A stretch of 64,000 nt of DNA, from the NCBI GenBank assembly GCA_934692485.1, contig CAKUTX010000002.1, positions 240,108-304,107 on the forward strand. Reading direction: 5' to 3'. The translations under genes and the position numbers were made by a program. The notes beneath the pieces are model-generated. The model searched no databases. It worked only from the letters and a program-made list of their open reading frames with translations, and was not told the DNA's origin. Shown here piece by piece: positions 53,996 through 62,014 of this stretch; the first letter of the stretch is position 1; each line of letters starts with the position of its first letter. The DNA comes from an uncultured Candidatus Melainabacteria bacterium (lineage in GTDB: Bacteria > Cyanobacteriota > Vampirovibrionia > Gastranaerophilales > Gastranaerophilaceae).

Positions 53996-54553
53996 ATGAC
54001 ATTTATCCAGACGACAGAAAATTTAAGTAAGGTAACTAAGCCTACGTTAATGCAAAAGATTTGCAACAAGTTGGGAGAAAACAATAAACCAATTTTTACT
54101 GTAATGGCAATTGCTTGTGGTAAAGGTACTGTAAGGCCGATATTAAGTATTACTGATAAAAAAGAAAAGCCTGATGCGAGAAAATATGCAGCATTAAGAG
54201 AATTAATGACAGAGTTTATCGGTGTTCCGACTACGTTATGTGCAGGATTAGCAGCTGAAAATTTAACAGGATTAATAGCAAAAAAGGGTTCAACTTCATA
54301 CAAGAATACAAAAGCTGTTTTATCATTGTTAGGAATATGCGCGGCAGCCGGTTATTTGGTACCTCAGTTTTGTAACATATTCATGCCACCTGTTATGAAA
54401 AAATTAATGCCGAGCTATGATCCAAATGGCGGAACTTCTTCTGTTTGTGAAAAATCGCAAGTTGGGGCTGTAAAACCTCTTAAGCACAAAAAAGTTACGA
54501 CAATTAATATGTACCCTATGTCTACATATTTGCACTCAGGAATGAAGGTGTAA
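53996..54553 (+). CDS. Membrane protein of unknown function (paralogue of the next gene)
   Basis: 185 aa. Hydrophobic segments near 34-52, 68-90 (GVPTTLCAGLAAENLTGLI) and 105-130 (VLSLLGICAAAGYLVPQF). A core GTVRPILSITDKKEKPDARKYAALREL matches the GRPAFIYYDK...KKYAATKEL core of the following gene, which starts two bases after this stop. The ribosome site is weak. A C-terminal MKKLMPSYDPNGGTSS segment is polar. Probably a lineage-specific inner-membrane family. Confidence 0.65.
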   Translation: MTFIQTTENLSKVTKPTLMQKICNKLGENNKPIFTVMAIACGKGTVRPILSITDKKEKPDARKYAALRELMTEFIGVPTTLCAGLAAENLTGLIAKKGSTSYKNTKAVLSLLGICAAAGYLVPQFCNIFMPPVMKKLMPSYDPNGGTSSVCEKSQVGAVKPLKHKKVTTINMYPMSTYLHSGMKV

Positions 54554-54554
54554 G

Positions 54555-55148
54555 ATGAAAGTTACTCCTGTTCAACAAAATTTAATAAATGTAAGAAAAT
54601 TGCTTGCAAATCCAAAGGCAGCGGCATTTGCTCAGAATACCGTTTGTGCAATTGCAGTAGAAACGACTTTAAAAGCAACCGGCAGACCTGCTTTTATATA
54701 CTATGATAAACACGCAAATGAACAATCTAAAAAGTATGCAGCGACTAAAGAATTATTGTACCAGACATTTTGTTTAGGATTGTTTTTAGGTTTTATTAAA
54801 CCTGTTAAAAATAAGGTTTATAAGTTTATGAGTAATTGGCAAGCAGGCAAGTCCTCGGAAAATAAACGAAAGATAGACTTATTTAATACACTTCAAAATA
54901 GTATTGATAGTGCCTCATCTAAGAAAGAAAAACAAGCTTTGGAACGCAAATTAACTCATTTGCTTCATACAAATCCAGATTATCATTATGGGAAAGGGTT
55001 GAAAGAATTAAGTTCAATTATTTCGACAGTGTTTATTCTAGCTTTGTGTGCACCAGTATTGTCACAAATAATTCTTCATCCAGTAATGGATATGATTTTT
55101 GGAAAAAATAAAAAACAGCAAACTCCTCTAACAGCTAAAAACTGTTAA
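54555..55148 (+). CDS. Membrane protein of unknown function (paralogue of the previous gene)
   Basis: 197 aa. It shares the RP...DK...KKYAA.KEL core with the gene at 53996 and has hydrophobic stretches near 72-90 (LYQTFCLGLFLGFIKPV) and 155-180 (ISTVFILALCAPVLSQIIL), with a basic, coiled-coil middle (SSKKEKQALERKLTHLL). GTGTAAG just before the ATG is a weak site; translation is likely coupled to the gene before. A terminator follows. Not a recognised family. Confidence 0.65.
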   Translation: MKVTPVQQNLINVRKLLANPKAAAFAQNTVCAIAVETTLKATGRPAFIYYDKHANEQSKKYAATKELLYQTFCLGLFLGFIKPVKNKVYKFMSNWQAGKSSENKRKIDLFNTLQNSIDSASSKKEKQALERKLTHLLHTNPDYHYGKGLKELSSIISTVFILALCAPVLSQIILHPVMDMIFGKNKKQQTPLTAKNC

Positions 55149-55181
55149 TATATACAATATATTCAGATATAAGTAATGTTT

Positions 55182-55208
55182 GACTCCGTAATTATGGAGT
55201 CTTTTTTT
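55182..55208 (+). terminator. Terminator after the membrane protein pair
   Basis: Six-base GC stem (GACTCC / GGAGTC), eight-base loop, followed by a run of seven T. Confidence 0.85.
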
Positions 55209-55387
55209 GTTAAAAATTGTTAATAATTTTATAAATATTCTAAAGTTTTGTTAGAAAAAGTCCGTATCTGTGAATATGTATAGAAGGCTTAATGTTAAAA
55301 ATGTAACAAAATTTCGAAATATTGAAAAATCGTAAAGAAAGAATTTTTATACTTTATGTGACTACAAGAAAAAGAAAGTGAGGCTGT

Positions 55388-56665
55388 ATGGCAATTGATG
55401 GCGTTAATAGTCAAAACGAAGTAAGAAAACCCGTTGTCGGGGGGGGGGCAAGTCCGCAGAATGCAGAAGCTGCTCCTGCTAATGTAGACTTAAAGGATGC
55501 AAAAGCACAGACTTCTGAAGCTGCTTTTGAAAAATCTGGTTTGGCTATTTCAAAAGAAGATGTAAAACAAGATCAAGATGGTATTCGAACAAGTGCGGCA
55601 ACAAAAGAGCGTGTTGCTGAAACTTATAATGAATATGCGAAAACAATCTATAATACTTGTGCAGGAGCTCCGCCGGAGTTGAAGGCGATTGCTCAGCAAT
55701 ATATTGCAGAACTTCCAAAATCATCGAGAAGAGCTGATTTGCAAGCTTATAAAGCTCAATGTGAAACTAAACTGGAAGGTTTTCGAAGCGCAGTAAGAGA
55801 TGCCGGTCTCGGACAATATTTGCAAGCAATGGAAGTTGCAAATGATGCTAGATACGCATTAACATCAAATAAGTTAGATCAATCAACTCAGGATATAAAA
55901 AATACGGTTGTTGATGTAGGAGAAGCTGTTATTAAACATGCTGATGAAAATACTACAGAAATAAAATCTTCAATTCATAAGGCAGAAGTCAATATTAAGA
56001 AAAACACAGATCGCCAAGTGGGTTATGCTATAAGAAAAATTAATAAAAACACAAATGCAGCAGTTGCACAAGGGACAGCTGATAATCTACAAAACTTAAG
56101 AGCTGCTGTAGGTTTAACACCTGATAATCAAAAAGCTGTTGGACAAGCACAACGCTTTACCGATGGAACAAGCATTGATTATGAAAATACGGTAAACGGC
56201 CACACCACAGCTGAAACAGATAGAGGTGTTTCTGAAAATCTTAAAAATCAACGTGCTCTCCATGGTGTAGACGAAAAAAATCAACCGTTGAAACCTGGAA
56301 CAACTGCTAAAACTACTGATGGTGAAACTATTAAACAAGAAAACACCACACTTGGTAGGGTTGATGCAAAATCTGAAAAGATGTCATTGGAAGCTAAACA
56401 AACAGCTGTTCTTCAATCAAAACGACAAGCAATTTCTGATATGTTGGGCCATGAAGCTGTATTCTATCGAGATAAAACAGTAAAATGGCTTGGAAGTTCT
56501 GCAGACAGAGTATTTGCAGATCAAGAATTGTCATTCAAAAAGAAAGAAGAAGCTCTTGATGAATTAACAAGAATGGTTGATGAAGAATGGGTAATTTCAG
56601 ATGCAGATAGAGCGGAATTTGAAAATAAATACTTCAAAGATACGAGAGAACATAGACATTTATAA
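55388..56665 (+). CDS. Helical protein with an in-frame 10-G tract (phase-variable candidate, ON)
   Basis: 425 aa, hydrophilic and mostly helical. Residues 18-20 are glycines encoded by a 10-G tract; here the frame is open, while 9 or 11 G would stop it early. The middle has heptad-like segments (DIKNTVVDVGEAVIKHADENTTEIKSSI, cut here for length) and two repeats of the form Q/S-x-x-N-L-[KQ]-N-x-R-A-x-x-G, at NLQNLRAAVGLTPDNQKAV and NLKNQRALHGVDEKNQPL. No signal peptide. The ribosome site is AAAGTGAGG. Could be a secreted effector or surface-associated protein; function unknown. Confidence 0.75.
   Translation: MAIDGVNSQNEVRKPVVGGGASPQNAEAAPANVDLKDAKAQTSEAAFEKSGLAISKEDVKQDQDGIRTSAATKERVAETYNEYAKTIYNTCAGAPPELKAIAQQYIAELPKSSRRADLQAYKAQCETKLEGFRSAVRDAGLGQYLQAMEVANDARYALTSNKLDQSTQDIKNTVVDVGEAVIKHADENTTEIKSSIHKAEVNIKKNTDRQVGYAIRKINKNTNAAVAQGTADNLQNLRAAVGLTPDNQKAVGQAQRFTDGTSIDYENTVNGHTTAETDRGVSENLKNQRALHGVDEKNQPLKPGTTAKTTDGETIKQENTTLGRVDAKSEKMSLEAKQTAVLQSKRQAISDMLGHEAVFYRDKTVKWLGSSADRVFADQELSFKKKEEALDELTRMVDEEWVISDADRAEFENKYFKDTREHRHL
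55439..55448 (+). repeat. Poly-G tract (10 G) near the start of the 425-aa protein gene
   Basis: Ten G after GTC, followed by CA, read GTC GGG GGG GGG GCA. The 3' flank GCA matches the prepilin tracts. In frame at 10. Confidence 0.95.
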
Positions 56666-56672
56666 TAAAACT

Positions 56673-56703
56673 AGCCGGGGAAGTTTATCTTCCCCGACTT
56701 TTG
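56673..56703 (+). terminator. Terminator after the 425-aa protein gene
   Basis: Stem AGCCGGGGAAG / CTTCCCCGACT with one unpaired position and a TTTAT loop, followed by TTTTG. Confidence 0.8.
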
Positions 56704-56733
56704 AAACAATAAATAACACAAAAGGAGTTCCCA

Positions 56734-58008
56734 ATGGGTTTTGATATTGGAAATAACGTTAACAAGAGCTTATCCTTAGAACAATTAACTAAAGGATTAG
56801 ACCCGACTAAAGATAAGAAAAAAATAGACAGAATTACTCAAATATTTAATAAATATAACACTAATGTAGATGAGCGCTCTGCTCAAGTGTTAGATATTGA
56901 CGAGCAAGTGTCTATCATGAGTGATTACCATAAGGCTGACAAAAATAATGATGGTCATATTACTCGAAATAGCTTAAGAAAAGCAGGTTTTTCAGGAGAG
57001 TATAAAGCCTATCGCGATTTTATGGAAGCTTATCAAAATGCTCTGGGTGACTCAAAAAATACATTTGATTTGAATATTAAAGATATGACGGTGGCTGAAA
57101 AACCCGTTTCTCAGATAAAAGCTGTTCAAAAGACTCAAGTCGGTGGTAAAGATTTATCAATCGAACATGATTATATAGCTGATGAAAACGGAAATAAAAA
57201 GATAAAAACAACTTTCAGTGGCGAGGATGAAATGATTAGTCGTAATCCAAAAGGTCAAATTATTCGCCAAAAAGTTGGTGACACCGTATTAAGTTATCAT
57301 TATGATAACGAGTCTAAAAATGCAAAACCTACTATAATAAATATACGTTCAGATGAGTCTTATAATACTGCTAAATTGCAAGATGACGGAAGTTATTTTG
57401 ATGACAAAAACGATAGCCATTATAGATTGAATAATAAAAAACTTTTGGATGAATTCACTGTTGACTCTAACGGACGAATTACAGATGAATTTTATGGAGA
57501 TAACGAGTATCAATATACTTATGGTTATGATTCTGCAATGCAACCTTCATCAATAACTGTTACGAATGATAATACAGGTGACGCAAAGGTTTATACTCAA
57601 GAAAAAGGTGTTTATTCAGTGATGAACGGAGATAAAAAAGAGTATTATGATTTTGATACTAATACTCGCGAATTTTCTGCAGCAGAAGCTCCAAAACCTG
57701 ATAAACAAAATAAGCCAGAGACAAAACATTTGGTTAAAATGACTAATGGTTGGCGTAATCAAAGAATTAATAAAGATGGTGAATTATCAGAACAGTTAAA
57801 TGTGTTGTATAGCGCAGACGAGGTTTTGAAAAAATTAGTTGAAAACAATGAACGCTTTAAAGAAGCTAACTTGAATGATAAATCATTGCTTGCTGATTTA
57901 ATTCATAACAATCCAAGTATGTTCGATAAAGACGGAAATGTTTATGCAGATGCAAAGTGGGAAAAATTGGATTTCCCAACAGATTTATCTAAATATTTGC
58001 AGGCATGA
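56734..58008 (+). CDS. EF-hand protein with YD-like repeats, unknown function
   Basis: 424 aa, no signal peptide. A calcium-binding EF-hand is clear near residue 70-82: DKNNDGHITRNSL. From about 140 to 330 the sequence is beta-rich with Asp/Gly/Tyr patterns like those of RHS/YD proteins (YIADENGNKKIKTTF, NPKGQIIRQKVGDTVLSYHY, YGDNEYQYTYGYD). A helical end (SADEVLKKLVENNERF) follows. AAAGGAG precedes the ATG. Together with the previous gene it may belong to a secreted set; this is only inference from similar style. Confidence 0.7.
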   Translation: MGFDIGNNVNKSLSLEQLTKGLDPTKDKKKIDRITQIFNKYNTNVDERSAQVLDIDEQVSIMSDYHKADKNNDGHITRNSLRKAGFSGEYKAYRDFMEAYQNALGDSKNTFDLNIKDMTVAEKPVSQIKAVQKTQVGGKDLSIEHDYIADENGNKKIKTTFSGEDEMISRNPKGQIIRQKVGDTVLSYHYDNESKNAKPTIINIRSDESYNTAKLQDDGSYFDDKNDSHYRLNNKKLLDEFTVDSNGRITDEFYGDNEYQYTYGYDSAMQPSSITVTNDNTGDAKVYTQEKGVYSVMNGDKKEYYDFDTNTREFSAAEAPKPDKQNKPETKHLVKMTNGWRNQRINKDGELSEQLNVLYSADEVLKKLVENNERFKEANLNDKSLLADLIHNNPSMFDKDGNVYADAKWEKLDFPTDLSKYLQA

Positions 58009-58115
58009 TTTAACAAATTTTCACTTAAAAACGTTGTGGCGCTTGGGTCACTAAAATTTGTTGTCGGATAATTAAAACGTTATTCAAAAAAACTTACGTC
58101 TATGTGTTGCAAAGT

Positions 58116-59030
58116 TTATCTTGCAAGAATTGTATTCACAACATTTTGGGCGAATTCAGAACGAGCACTTAGTTCTTCATTTGATGATGTGTTTTCGTGA
58201 AGTTGTTTGATTTTTTCCAAAGCATTTTTATAGTGTTTTAATATTGAACTTTCGGTTAAACCAATTCGAGCTTCGGCATTTGGCATTCCGATTTTTTCTA
58301 TATTAAGCATTTTGCATATTGCGTATTCTTTAGGTGTTAAATCTGCATTTTTTGCAAGATAGCTCATATAATCATTGGCTTCATATTCTTCAATCTTAGT
58401 ATCAGGGCCTCCGATTTTATTTGCCATTTTTCTTACGCTAACTTTATTAGTACCTTCTCTGTATTCAGGGATTGTGCTTTCCCTGATTTGTATAATTCTA
58501 GGGGTTGTTTTATTTTTTCTACATTCAATTTCGAATTCAAGAAATCTTAATCTTACATCTTGTAAAATATCTTTATAGGCAATATCTTTACGAGAATGTG
58601 CTTCGGCTTTTGCAATCTTTTGTAAATATTTGTCTACGGCCTCAAAGGCTTTTGCTTTCTCTTGTGCGGAAGTTGCCGTAAAATATGCTTTCAATACATT
58701 AAATTCATCTTGTGTATGCGTAGAAATATTGTATTTATCAAGATATTTTCTCACTCTGCATATTTTAGTATTAAGTTTCGCTGCAATTTTGTGTAACCCA
58801 AAACCGCTGTCAATAAGTTCTTGTAGCTGTTCTTTACTAATATCACCTAAATCCAAAGAGTTTGCTTCCTTTGGGGCTAATTCAACAACATCCGTTGTAA
58901 GTTGTTTAGAAGGTACATATTTTAAACCTTTTGGGTTAATCAAACCTACGTGATTTGGATGTAGTAAACTTTCAGTAATTTTTCCGTTTTTTTGAACGTT
59001 AAAATTGAACATAATTTTTTGTAAACTCAT
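58116..59030 (-). CDS. Sigma-factor-like DNA-binding protein
   Basis: 304 aa. A helix-turn-helix near 60-95 (LIDSGFGLHKIAAKLNTKICRVRKYL), a region reminiscent of sigma region 2 (YKDILQDVRLRFLEFEIE), and a region-4-like end (LTPKEYAICKMLNIEKIGMPNAEARIGLTESSILKHYKNALEKI, given in part). The first ten residues (LQKIMFNFNVQK) recall the short N-terminal motifs of other proteins here. AGGAG lies about 11 bases upstream. Probably a transcription regulator derived from a sigma-70 scaffold; targets unknown. Confidence 0.55.
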   Translation of the reverse strand: MSLQKIMFNFNVQKNGKITESLLHPNHVGLINPKGLKYVPSKQLTTDVVELAPKEANSLDLGDISKEQLQELIDSGFGLHKIAAKLNTKICRVRKYLDKYNISTHTQDEFNVLKAYFTATSAQEKAKAFEAVDKYLQKIAKAEAHSRKDIAYKDILQDVRLRFLEFEIECRKNKTTPRIIQIRESTIPEYREGTNKVSVRKMANKIGGPDTKIEEYEANDYMSYLAKNADLTPKEYAICKMLNIEKIGMPNAEARIGLTESSILKHYKNALEKIKQLHENTSSNEELSARSEFAQNVVNTILAR

Positions 59031-59152
59031 ATTTTTATTTCTCCTGATTACAGAAATCGCAAAAATAAATATTCTTGCTACTTTGATACAAAAGTATTAA
59101 GATTTTATAAGTTAAGTTGCTTCAAAACAGGTAAAATTCCGTAATCTTCAAG

Positions 59153-59186
59153 AGTCAATGGATGGGAAGAACCAACGGTGGTGAGA
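59153..59186 (+). repeat. 34-base direct repeat (left copy)
   Basis: Identical to 60818-60851 (begins AGTCAATGGATGGG, ends GTGGTGAGA). The two copies bound a 1.6-kb segment holding a JAB-like gene and a gene remnant, next to tRNA-Tyr. Confidence 0.9.
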
Positions 59187-59289
59187 TTTGGGACAACACT
59201 CAGTTTAAAACAAAAAACAGTGAGTTTGGTTATTTTTTTGCTGCAATAAATTACAGCCTACCAACTATTAGCAGGATATATTTTAACGA

Positions 59290-60243
59290 TTAAACTCTTC
59301 TAAATCTGAAACCAAAGATATTACCAGCTTCAGTTAGTAATTTTTCTCTCCAACTTAAATCAAGATATCGTTGATTATACTTAGCTTCTGCAAAATCTAC
59401 CCTGTATTGTAACCATCTATCGTCATTATATTGTGGTGTCCCCTTTAACTTTGAATACTTCATAGCTTCTTCATAAATATTATCTACTAGTTCAGCTTTT
59501 TCTTGAACTCTCATGTTATGCAACATTTGAGTTGCCATATCAGCTTTATTCATATCTCCAGTTAATTTACCTATATGTTGCATTCTTTCAAAAGCACCTT
59601 TTTCTAAAATTTTTGTTGATGGTTCAGTAACAAATTTGTTACCTAAAGAATCTACTACATATCCCGCTTTTTCACCAAGTTTGTAACTTTCCATAAGGTC
59701 TTCTCCACCTTGTGGTACAGAATGAAGAGAGGTAGGTCTATATTTCTGTAATAATTCTATTTCATCCCTATCTAACATACGCTCAGTGCCTGGATGATTG
59801 TGTATTGATATACCATTTTCTGGAACTCTTATAGAACAATGTGTAGTGTTTCCTCCACTATAATGTACAATGTCTCCCTTTGGATTTAATGCAAAACCAT
59901 GTTCAATAGGTTCATGTTTAATCTCATTCATAATCTTATGAGAAACAAGTTTTGAATACCTATCTCTAACAATATAATCTACTTTCTGAACTTCTGATAA
60001 CTTAGACCAGTTTAAGGGTAAAAAATCTTGGCCTATTTCGTCCTCAAACTTTGTTATAAAATGCTTAGGGTCAGATAAAGTACATGGTTTTTTAGAAAGT
60101 CTTCTAAATGGAGTGAATGTATCTAACATTTTATCACTGACATTTACTCTTTCTACATTATTCTTCCCATATCTAGCAATATCATCTGCTTGTTTAGACA
60201 AGAACTTAAGACTTTTCTGTACAGTTGTAGCTAAAATTTTCAT
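59290..60243 (-). CDS. JAB/MPN-like domain protein in a small islet
   Basis: 317 aa. The middle segment (HEPIEHGFALNPKGDIVHY, then GISIHNHPGTERMLDRDEIELL) follows the JAB metalloprotease layout: upstream Glu, H-x-H-P, then an Asp, though the usual Ser before the Asp is missing. Such domains occur in toxins, phage proteins and ubiquitin-like systems. The N terminus is basic and helical, the C terminus helical with FGFRFRRV. AAGGGG is a good ribosome site. It is enclosed by 34-base direct repeats, suggesting recent arrival. Confidence 0.6.
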   Translation of the reverse strand: MKILATTVQKSLKFLSKQADDIARYGKNNVERVNVSDKMLDTFTPFRRLSKKPCTLSDPKHFITKFEDEIGQDFLPLNWSKLSEVQKVDYIVRDRYSKLVSHKIMNEIKHEPIEHGFALNPKGDIVHYSGGNTTHCSIRVPENGISIHNHPGTERMLDRDEIELLQKYRPTSLHSVPQGGEDLMESYKLGEKAGYVVDSLGNKFVTEPSTKILEKGAFERMQHIGKLTGDMNKADMATQMLHNMRVQEKAELVDNIYEEAMKYSKLKGTPQYNDDRWLQYRVDFAEAKYNQRYLDLSWREKLLTEAGNIFGFRFRRV

Positions 60244-60338
60244 ATTTATTCCCCTTAATAAAATCTCTAATAAACTTATAAATTTGTATGAAGCATTATA
60301 TATTAATTACAAAATCAGGTATGTTAGTTCCTAATTGT

Positions 60339-60581
60339 TTATTCTGCCCCCTGCTCTAATCTTCTCTTTAACAGCAGTAAATATCTACCTTTATTAAAAC
60401 AAGTTTGAATTGCCTTAATTTTTGTTGGCTTTGCATTTACTTGTGTTATATGATTAGCACTGCGAGAACCAAATTGAACTATTCTTGAAACAACATCGCA
60501 ATTTTTACCCAAAAGGTTGTAAGCCCTAGTTTCAATAAATCAACAAACAAACTTGATAGAAGTATCCTCAAAATTAACCAT
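60339..60581 (-). pseudogene. Remnant of a small gene with an in-frame TGA
   Basis: On the minus strand ATG 60581 (AGGGG upstream) reads 13 codons to VC, then TGA (60542-60540), then continues open as FIETRAYNLLGKNCDVVSR and on to GAE and a stop at 60339. The YNLLGKNC segment resembles the Asn-Cys motif of LRAT/NlpC-type domains. No domain start is found upstream, so this looks like a decayed fragment within the islet. The rest of 60244-60901 holds only repeats, a tRNA 3' fragment (60720-60733) and a terminator. Confidence 0.4.
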
Positions 60582-60719
60582 TTCATCATCCCCTAAATTC
60601 TTGTATATATTAATAAAAAAAATATTTTTCTTAGAATTGCTTTTATAAATATTAATTTTAAAAAAACTTTATATTTATAATCTTCTATAAAAACATATTA
60701 GTTAATAACTTGACAGTAA

Positions 60720-60733
60720 ATGGTGGGCAGGGG
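60720..60733 (-). repeat. Copy of the tRNA-Tyr 3' end
   Basis: Fourteen bases identical to 60902-60915, that is the CCA end and acceptor strand of tRNA-Tyr, 182 bases away. May be the scar of an integration event at the tRNA. Confidence 0.55.
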
Positions 60734-60817
60734 TAAGGACTCCATTGACGTACAGAAAAAGGTGACTAAATGTCACGTTTTTCGTTCTAAAAGAGTAAAC
60801 AATTCAATAGTTACCAA

Positions 60818-60851
60818 AGTCAATGGATGGGAAGAACCAACGGTGGTGAGA
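60818..60851 (+). repeat. 34-base direct repeat (right copy)
   Basis: Identical to 59153-59186; lies about 50 bases beyond the tRNA-Tyr 3' end. Confidence 0.9.
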
Positions 60852-60872
60852 CATCACCCCTGAGCACTAAAA

Positions 60873-60897
60873 AAGACTCCTAACTGGAGTCTTAAAA
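60873..60897 (-). terminator. Terminator after tRNA-Tyr
   Basis: Eight-base stem (AAGACTCC / GGAGTCTT) flanked by A runs on the plus strand, giving a T run after the stem on the minus strand, just past the tRNA 3' end. Confidence 0.75.
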
Positions 60898-60901
60898 ATA
60901 A

Positions 60902-60971
<70 letters not shown>

Positions 60972-60987
<16 letters not shown>

Positions 60988-61163
60988 TTAGTTACCTATT
61001 AAATTGTCAAAATTAAAATTTATTTTACCGTGTATTGCTCCGAGTGGCGGGACTCATCTTCCCTTCGTCATATCGTCAAAAATTGATAATCAATCAATTT
61101 TATCCGAAACGACTACCGTGTTACTCGGGCACCTACCCTTAGTTATCTATTAAATTGTCAAAA
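60972..61163 (-). repeat. Duplication of the tRNA-Tyr 5' end and leader
   Basis: Forty-one bases at 60972-61012, covering the tRNA-Tyr 5' end and its upstream flank, recur at 61123-61163 with one difference, 151 bases away. The space between holds a GC-richer stretch (GCTCCGAGTGGCGGGACTC) unlike the AT-rich flank. The second copy is only a tRNA fragment and cannot fold. Confidence 0.85.
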
Positions 61164-61166
61164 AAT

Positions 61167-61238
61167 TGCCTTTGACGGGATTTGAACCCGTGGCCTCTCC
61201 CTTACCAAGGGAGTGCGCTACCTCTGCGCCACAAAGGC
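61167..61238 (-). tRNA. tRNA-Thr (GGT)
   Basis: 72-base cloverleaf without encoded CCA. Acceptor GCCTTTG pairs with CAAAGGC, D arm GCGC-AGAGGTA-GCGC, anticodon loop CCCTTGGTAAGGG with GGT, T arm ACGGGTTCAAATCCCGT. Confidence 0.97.
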
Positions 61239-61427
61239 ATTCATCCTTCGTCCTGAACGCGCCCTCCAGGAGTGCTTCCCTCTCGAAAAAGATACTTAAT
61301 CTTTCTCTCGGCAGAGTCCCTGCGCCACAAAGGCATCCACCCTTCGTCCTGAACGCGCCCTCCGGGAGTGCTTCCCTCTCGAAAAAGATACTCAATCTTT
61401 TTCTCGGCAGAGTCCCTGCGCCACAAT
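61225..61427 (-). repeat. 96-base tandem repeat carrying the tRNA-Thr 5' end
   Basis: Two full units (61225-61320 and 61321-61416) and the start of a third. Each unit begins with TGCGCCACAA, the complement of the tRNA-Thr(GGT) 5' part, followed by about 80 GC-rich bases (CCTTCGTCCTGAACGCGCCC, then TGCTTCCCTCTCG). The units differ at only a few positions. Seen from the tRNA, they are extra 5' halves stacked in its leader. Open frames across it are by-products of the repeat. Confidence 0.9.
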
Positions 61428-61491
61428 GATTTTAATCATTGTACTCAACTGCGCTCGGCAATATTTAATTTTCAATTTTTTTATTAAAAAA

Positions 61492-61563
61492 TGCCGACTA
61501 TAGGAATCGAACCTACAACCTACGGTTTACAAAACCGTTGCTCTACCATTGAGCCAAGTCGGC
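61492..61563 (-). tRNA. tRNA-Thr (TGT)
   Basis: 72-base cloverleaf without CCA. Acceptor GCCGACT pairs with AGTCGGC, D arm GCTC-AATGGTA-GAGC, anticodon stem-loop ACGGTTTTGTAAACCGT with TGT, T arm GTAGGTTCGATTCCTAT. First of the three-tRNA series on the minus strand. Confidence 0.97.
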
Positions 61564-61671
61564 TAGCTACAGTTCCTATTGTATTAGGAAAATAATTAAA
61601 TGTCAAGACTTTCTTTTTATTTTTTTATAGATAATATTAATACATAGATATAATGAGGTTTAAAGACACGT

Positions 61672-62013
61672 ATGTATAAATCTGTATTACCAATTTTGAT
61701 GCTGACAATTTCGAATGTGTTCATGACTTTTGCTTGGTACGGGCATTTAAGACACAAATCAACTGCGTTATGGGCTGTTATTCTTATTAGTTGGGGAATT
61801 GCGTTTTTTGAATATTGTTTCCAGGTTCCTGCTAATAGGATTGGTAGCGATGTGTACTCGGCAGCTCAACTTAAAACAATTCAAGAAGTTATTACTTTAA
61901 TTGTTTTTAGTATATTTTCTGTTTTGTATTTGAAAGAAGAATTCAAATGGAATTACTTGGTTGGATTTGTTTTTATAATTCTTGCTGCTTTTTTTATTTT
62001 TAAAAAGTGGTAA
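61672..62013 (+). CDS. DUF486 family membrane protein
   Basis: 113 aa, four hydrophobic segments, drug/metabolite-transporter-like fold of half size. SNVFMTFAWYGHL, WGIAFFEYCFQVPANRIG and LKTIQEVITLIVFSIFSVLYLKE are the family signatures. A TATAAT lies about 25 bases upstream with GAGG between. It probably works as an oligomer; the substrate is not known. Convergent with the transferase at 62015, one base apart. Confidence 0.85.
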   Translation: MYKSVLPILMLTISNVFMTFAWYGHLRHKSTALWAVILISWGIAFFEYCFQVPANRIGSDVYSAAQLKTIQEVITLIVFSIFSVLYLKEEFKWNYLVGFVFIILAAFFIFKKW

Positions 62014-62014
62014 G

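Noticed and set aside
60339..60581. TGA read as an amino acid in the small minus-strand gene
   Set aside because: TGA serves as a normal stop in many clear genes here (for example ends at 4424 and 6504), so decay of a fragment is simpler.
61150..61429. Overlapping open frames on both strands
   Set aside because: They arise from the 96-base tandem repeat in the tRNA-Thr leader, whose length is a multiple of three; they have no ribosome site and cross the tRNA.
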